Source: VAXT01 sp963850415
GTDB taxonomy: Bacteria; Actinomycetota; Thermoleophilia; Gaiellales; Gaiellaceae
Assembly: GCA_963850415.1 (NCBI GenBank)
Contig: CAWKLE010000002.1
Span: 496,001 to 560,000 of the forward strand
Reading direction: 5' to 3'
DNA: 64,000 nucleotides
In this document: positions 60,674 through 64,000 of the stretch, piece by piece
Layout of the letters: each line of letters begins with the position of its first letter
Numbering within the stretch: the stretch's first letter is position 1
The notes under the pieces: generated by a model
Database searches by the model: none
What the model saw: only the letters and a program-made list of their open reading frames with translations
Told to the model about the DNA's origin: nothing
Program-made: the position numbers and the translations under genes

Positions 60674-62016
60674 ACAAGCACCTCGCGCTGATCGGGTTCA
60701 TGGGCGCGGGGAAGTCGACGCTCGGCCGCGAGCTCGCGCGCCTGACGAATCGCCCGTTCGTCGACACCGACGAGGAGATTGAAAAGCGCTTCGGCCCGAT
60801 CGGCGAGCTCTTCGAGCGCGGCGTGCCCGAATTCCGCCGGATCGAAGACCAGGTCGTCGCGGAGGCGCTTGCAGGCCCGACGTCGGTGATCGCTCTCGGA
60901 GGCGGAGCCGTTCTCTCCGAGCAGACCCAAGAGCGTCTCGCGCGGACCGCGTTCGTGGCGTGGGTTCCGGTCGACGTCGACACCGCCTGGTCGCGCGTCG
61001 GTGAATCCGGCCGTCCACTGGCTCGGGACCGAGAGCAGTTCGGGCGGCTCTACGACGAGCGTGCGGGACTCTACGACCGAGTCGCCGAAGGCCAAGGCGA
61101 AGACGTCCAGTCGCTCCTCCTGGCGTCGCTTGGAATCGGCCCCTCGATCCGGCTGCCCGACAACGCTGCGCTCATCGTCGACGGACGAGTCGCGCCGCTG
61201 CACGAACTGGAGCTCGCGCCGGTTACGACCCATGTCGTCCCGAGTGGGGAGGACGCGAAGACGCTGGCGGTGGTCGATCGTCTGTGGAGCGAGCTCGGGA
61301 TCGGCCGCGACGGTTGGATCGTGGGTTTCGGAGGCGGCTCGACGACCGATGTCGCGGGCTTCGTCGCGGCAACGCATCTTCGCGGCGTCCGGTGGGTGGC
61401 AGTGCCGACGACGCTCGTCGGGATGGTCGACGCGGCGATCGGCGGCAAGACGGGCATCAACACCGGTGACGGAAAGAACCTCGCCGGCGCGTTCCATTTC
61501 CCGCAGCAGGTGCTCATCGAGCCGAGCTTCCTCTCGACGCTGCCGGCCGAGCAACGTGGGGCGGGCATGTCGGAGGTCGTGAAGACCGGACTGCTGGCCG
61601 GAAGCGCGGTCTGGGAGCTTCCAGAGGCGGAGCTGATTCGCGCCTGCGTCGCGTTCAAGAGCGCAGTCGTTCTCTCCGACCCGTACGAGCGCGAGGGGCG
61701 GCGCGCGATCCTCAACCTCGGCCACACGTTCGCGCACGCGCTCGAGGCGGGCTCCGGGTACACGCTGCGGCACGGCGATGCGGTCGCGCTCGGGCTGCTC
61801 GCGGCGCTACGCCTCTCCGGTCGACCGACCGATGTCGTCGAGGAGGTCCTCGCACCCGGGCCGGTGCGTGTCGACCGCGAGCGCGCCTGGGACGCGCTGC
61901 TCCGCGACAAGAAGGGCAGGCTCCGGCTCGTGCTCCTGGGCGACGAGGGCGGGTTCGTGACCGAGGTTCCCGAGACCGATGTGAGGAGCGCGCTCGACGA
62001 GCTGATCGCCGACTAG
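60658..62016 (+). CDS. aroKB: Bifunctional shikimate kinase / 3-dehydroquinate synthase
   Basis: A single 452-residue chain joins shikimate kinase (residues about 1-160) with 3-dehydroquinate synthase (about 165-452). The kinase has the P-loop GFMGAGKST (13-21), the DTDEEIEKRFG substrate site and IALGGGAVLS. The synthase has PSGEDAKT, GFGGGSTTDVAGFVAAT, PTTLVGMVDAAIGGKTGIN and the metal-binding LNLGHTFAHALE with HGDAVALG. The synthase part is some 60 residues shorter than stand-alone AroB, missing most of the N-terminal strands. GTG 60658 overlaps aroC by 16 nt. Its stop TAG begins the aroQ -10. Confidence 0.93.
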   Translation: MVGAVDKHLALIGFMGAGKSTLGRELARLTNRPFVDTDEEIEKRFGPIGELFERGVPEFRRIEDQVVAEALAGPTSVIALGGGAVLSEQTQERLARTAFVAWVPVDVDTAWSRVGESGRPLARDREQFGRLYDERAGLYDRVAEGQGEDVQSLLLASLGIGPSIRLPDNAALIVDGRVAPLHELELAPVTTHVVPSGEDAKTLAVVDRLWSELGIGRDGWIVGFGGGSTTDVAGFVAATHLRGVRWVAVPTTLVGMVDAAIGGKTGINTGDGKNLAGAFHFPQQVLIEPSFLSTLPAEQRGAGMSEVVKTGLLAGSAVWELPEAELIRACVAFKSAVVLSDPYEREGRRAILNLGHTFAHALEAGSGYTLRHGDAVALGLLAALRLSGRPTDVVEEVLAPGPVRVDRERAWDALLRDKKGRLRLVLLGDEGGFVTEVPETDVRSALDELIAD

Positions 62017-62019
62017 GCT
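62014..62019 (+). promoter_or_regulatory. -10 element of aroQ, overlapping a stop codon
   Basis: TAGGCT starts with the aroKB TAG stop and ends 6 nt before GTG 62026. Confidence 0.4.
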
Positions 62020-62025
62020 CCCGCC

Positions 62026-62454
62026 GTGCGCGTGGACGTCCTCAACGGCGTGAACTTCGACATCCTCGACCGGCGCGACCCGGCGATCTACGGCGGCCTT
62101 TCGCTGCACGAGCTCGAGCAGCGCATCGAAGCGTGGGCCGGCGAGCTCGGCCACACCGTCCGCTGCCGCCAGACGAACAGCGAGGGCGAGTACGTGAAGT
62201 TCTGCCACGACTCGCTCGACTGGGCCGAGGGCGTGATCGTCAACCCGGGCGCCTGGAGCCACTACAGCTACGCGATCCACGATGCGCTCGAGCTCTATGC
62301 AGGGCCGATCGTCGAGGTGCATCTCTCGAATCCGGAGGAGCGCCCCGAGGAGTGGCGCCACGTGTCCGTGATCGCGCCGCTCGCGGCAAAGCGGATCCTC
62401 GGCCACGGCCCCGAGGGCTACCGCGAGGCGCTCGAATTCCTCGGTGCAACGTGA
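62026..62454 (+). CDS. aroQ: 3-dehydroquinate dehydratase, type II
   Basis: AroQ dehydrates 3-dehydroquinate to 3-dehydroshikimate. The 142-residue protein has the start VLNGVNFDILDRRDPAIYGG (catalytic Tyr in IYGG), QTNSEGE, the His/Asn site in VNPGAWSHYSYAIHDAL and the EVHLSNPEERPEEWRHVSV segment. The usual NGPNLN becomes NGVNFD, a small deviation. The end overlaps pepQ as GTGA. Confidence 0.95.
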   Translation: MRVDVLNGVNFDILDRRDPAIYGGLSLHELEQRIEAWAGELGHTVRCRQTNSEGEYVKFCHDSLDWAEGVIVNPGAWSHYSYAIHDALELYAGPIVEVHLSNPEERPEEWRHVSVIAPLAAKRILGHGPEGYREALEFLGAT

Positions 62455-63491
62455 ACGGCCGCATCGACAGACTTCGCGAGAAACTCGAGGAGCCGCTTCT
62501 CGTCTCGAACCCCGCGAACGTCCGCTACCTGTGCGGCCTCACCAGCTCGAACGCAGCCCTCGTCGTGGAGCCCGAGCAAGTCCGCCTCTACACCGACTTC
62601 CGGTACGCGGAGACGGCCCGCGCGATCGACGGCTTCGAGTTCGTCGACGCGAAGCGCGACCTCTTCCAGACGCTGTCCGAGCAGCTGGCCGGGAAGATCG
62701 GGTTCGAGGCGACCTCGCTCAGCTTCGAGCGCTACTCGAGACTCCACGCGGGCGGGATCGAGCCCGTCCCCCGCTACGGCCTCGTCGAGGAGTTGCGCGC
62801 AGTCAAGGACGAGGACGAGCTCGACGCGATCCGGCGGGCGGCCGAGATCGCGAATACGGCCTTCGAACGCTTCGCCGACGAGGGCGACGTCGTCGGCCGC
62901 ACCGAGCGCGAGCTCGCCTGGCGCTTCGAGCAGTTCCTGCACGAGGCGAATGCGGAAGGCGTCTCGTTCCCCGTGACCATGGCGTCAGGCGCGAACGCGG
63001 CCAAGCCGCACACCGAGCTCAGCGATCGCCGCATCGAGCCCGGCGAGACGCTGCTCGTCGACGCGGGCTGCATCGTCGACGGCTACTGCTCCGATTGCAC
63101 ACGGACCTTCGCGACCGGAAGCCTCCCGGGCGAGCTGAAGCACGCGTACGAGGTGTGTCTCGACGCCCAGCTCACCGCGCTCGAAGCGGTTCGGCCCGGT
63201 GCATCGGGGCCCGGAGTCGACTCCGCCGCGCGCGACCGGATCGCCGCCGCGGGATACGGCGAAGCGTTCGGCCACGGCCTCGGGCACGGCATCGGCCTCG
63301 TCGTCCACGAGGATCCACGCCTGGCTCAGGAGTCGCGGAGCGTCCTCGAGGCCGGCAACGTGGTCACCGTCGAACCGGGCATCTACCTGTCCGGCCTGGG
63401 CGGGATCCGCATCGAGGACCTCGTCATCGTCACGGACGGCGAGCCCGAGGTTCTGACCACGTTCCCGAAGGAGCTGCGAACTCTCGACTAG
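62451..63491 (+). CDS. pepQ: Xaa-Pro aminopeptidase / dipeptidase (M24B)
   Basis: This cytoplasmic metallopeptidase removes residues N-terminal to proline. The 346-residue protein has a creatinase-like N-terminal domain (VSNPANVRYLCGLTSSNA) and the pita-bread catalytic domain. The metal ligands are in LLVDAGC, SDCTRTFATG, FGHGLGHGIGLVVHEDP, TVEPGIYL and IRIEDLV. The start is GTG 62451. In many Gram-positive bacteria this gene precedes efp, as here. Confidence 0.94.
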   Translation: MNGRIDRLREKLEEPLLVSNPANVRYLCGLTSSNAALVVEPEQVRLYTDFRYAETARAIDGFEFVDAKRDLFQTLSEQLAGKIGFEATSLSFERYSRLHAGGIEPVPRYGLVEELRAVKDEDELDAIRRAAEIANTAFERFADEGDVVGRTERELAWRFEQFLHEANAEGVSFPVTMASGANAAKPHTELSDRRIEPGETLLVDAGCIVDGYCSDCTRTFATGSLPGELKHAYEVCLDAQLTALEAVRPGASGPGVDSAARDRIAAAGYGEAFGHGLGHGIGLVVHEDPRLAQESRSVLEAGNVVTVEPGIYLSGLGGIRIEDLVIVTDGEPEVLTTFPKELRTLD

Positions 63492-63494
63492 ATT
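63489..63494 (+). promoter_or_regulatory. -10 element of efp, overlapping a stop codon
   Basis: TAGATT starts with the pepQ TAG stop and ends 7 nt before GTG 63502. Confidence 0.42.
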
Positions 63495-63501
63495 GTCCGC
63501 C

Positions 63502-64000
63502 GTGGCCGAGGTCGTCAACACGAACCAGTTCAAGAACGGCATGCACATCGAGCTCGACGGCAGCGTCTGGCGCATCGTCGAGTTCCAGCACGTGAAGCCG
63601 GGCAAGGGTGGCGCATTCGTGCGCACCAAGGTGAAGAACCTCGACAGCGGAGCCGTCGTCGACCGGACGTTCCGCGCCGGCGAGAAGTTCCAGCGCATGC
63701 ACACCGAGGTGAAGAGCGCGCAGTACCTCTACGACTCGGGTGACGACGTCGTGTTCATGGAGGACGAGACGTACGAGCAGTTCTCGCTGCCGCGAGCTTC
63801 GGTTGCCGAGGACCTGCAGTTCATCCCGCCGTCGACGCAGGTTCAGGTGCTGACCGTTGACGGCAAGCCATCTGGCTTGCAGCTACCGTCGTCGATCGAG
63901 CTGGCCGTGGCCGAGACCGAGCCGGGCGTGAAGGGCGACACCGTCTCGAACGTGACGAAGCCGGCCAAGCTCGAGACGGGCGCGACCGTTCAGGTGCCGC
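63502..64000 (+). CDS. efp: Elongation factor P (partial at window end)
   Basis: EF-P rescues ribosomes stalled on polyproline. The visible 166 codons begin AEVVNTNQFKNGMHIELDG and include the modified-lysine loop KPGKGGAFVRTKVKN, FRAGEKFQRMHTE, YLYDSGDDVVFMEDETYEQ and the C-terminal ELAVAETEPGVKGDT. Little more than 20 codons should be missing. GTG 63502 is the only start consistent with the family. The window holds several proteins with proline runs (51430, 22662) that would need it. Confidence 0.96.
   Translation, partial: MAEVVNTNQFKNGMHIELDGSVWRIVEFQHVKPGKGGAFVRTKVKNLDSGAVVDRTFRAGEKFQRMHTEVKSAQYLYDSGDDVVFMEDETYEQFSLPRASVAEDLQFIPPSTQVQVLTVDGKPSGLQLPSSIELAVAETEPGVKGDTVSNVTKPAKLETGATVQVP

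Overview
This 64-kb window is chromosomal DNA of a high-GC bacterium whose gene content and order fit an actinobacterium of the Thermoleophilia type (Gaiellales/Solirubrobacterales). The main reasons are strong G/C third positions, an ftsW-murG-murC-murB-ftsQ-ftsZ order, a B. subtilis-like hisS-aspS-(6S RNA)-mnmA-...-alaS-ruvX-mltG order, and a secreted protein with an Ig-like repeat of a type common in that class. The placement is an inference; there is no rRNA here. I see no IS element, prophage, CRISPR array or plasmid gene. Two tRNA genes (Glu-CTC, Gln-CTG) and a probable 6S RNA are present.

Layout. 1-5.4 kb: division and cell-wall cluster (ftsW end, murG, murC, murB, ftsQ, ftsZ), with murB broken by a frameshift. 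5.5-9.8 kb: glycine cleavage operon gcvT-gcvH-gcvPA-gcvPB. 10-13.8 kb: DUF4389 membrane protein, threonine aldolase, Ca2+/H+ antiporter, HAD phosphatase. 13.8-21.3 kb: Cys-rich protein, endonuclease IV, GluRS, a response regulator, two metallopeptidases and a membrane protein. 21.3-33.5 kb: mixed accessory genes, namely a CPA2 antiporter, a secreted lysozyme-like protein, a giant cyclase-ATPase-TPR-solute-binding fusion (two frame breaks), an aquaporin, a FecR-like secreted protein facing a CHASE2 adenylate cyclase, and an unrecognised protein. 33.5-40 kb: acetyltransferase, a heterodimeric ABC exporter, two methyltransferases, a uracil-DNA glycosylase. 40-47.4 kb: histidine utilisation (ftcD, broken by a frameshift; hutH-small membrane protein-hutU-hutI). 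47.4-64 kb: metallo-hydrolase, hisS, aspS, 6S RNA, mnmA, anti-sigma-like protein and sigma factor, alaS, ruvX, mltG, then the shikimate run aroE-aroC-aroKB-aroQ, pepQ and the start of efp.

How the genes fit together. The Hut enzymes take histidine to formiminoglutamate, and FtcD would pass the formimino group to tetrahydrofolate. The glycine cleavage system also feeds one-carbon units to tetrahydrofolate. AroKB, AroQ, AroE and AroC cover the pathway from dehydroquinate synthesis to chorismate. Operons are tightly packed, mostly with 4-nt GTGA or ATGA overlaps.

The most striking non-gene signals are these. (1) About twenty genes have a TANNNT -10-like hexamer only 6-9 nt before the start codon, which implies leaderless mRNAs; in six cases the upstream stop codon is itself the first half of that -10. 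(2) Two divergent gene pairs appear to share a single overlapping, near-palindromic -10. (3) A structured intergenic repeat family, with two full copies and one partial, has a GGAACC/GGTT hairpin whose stem appears to covary. (4) Two genes seem to start at CTG within a CTGA overlap. (5) Four frame breaks in otherwise intact genes all have the sense of one extra base.
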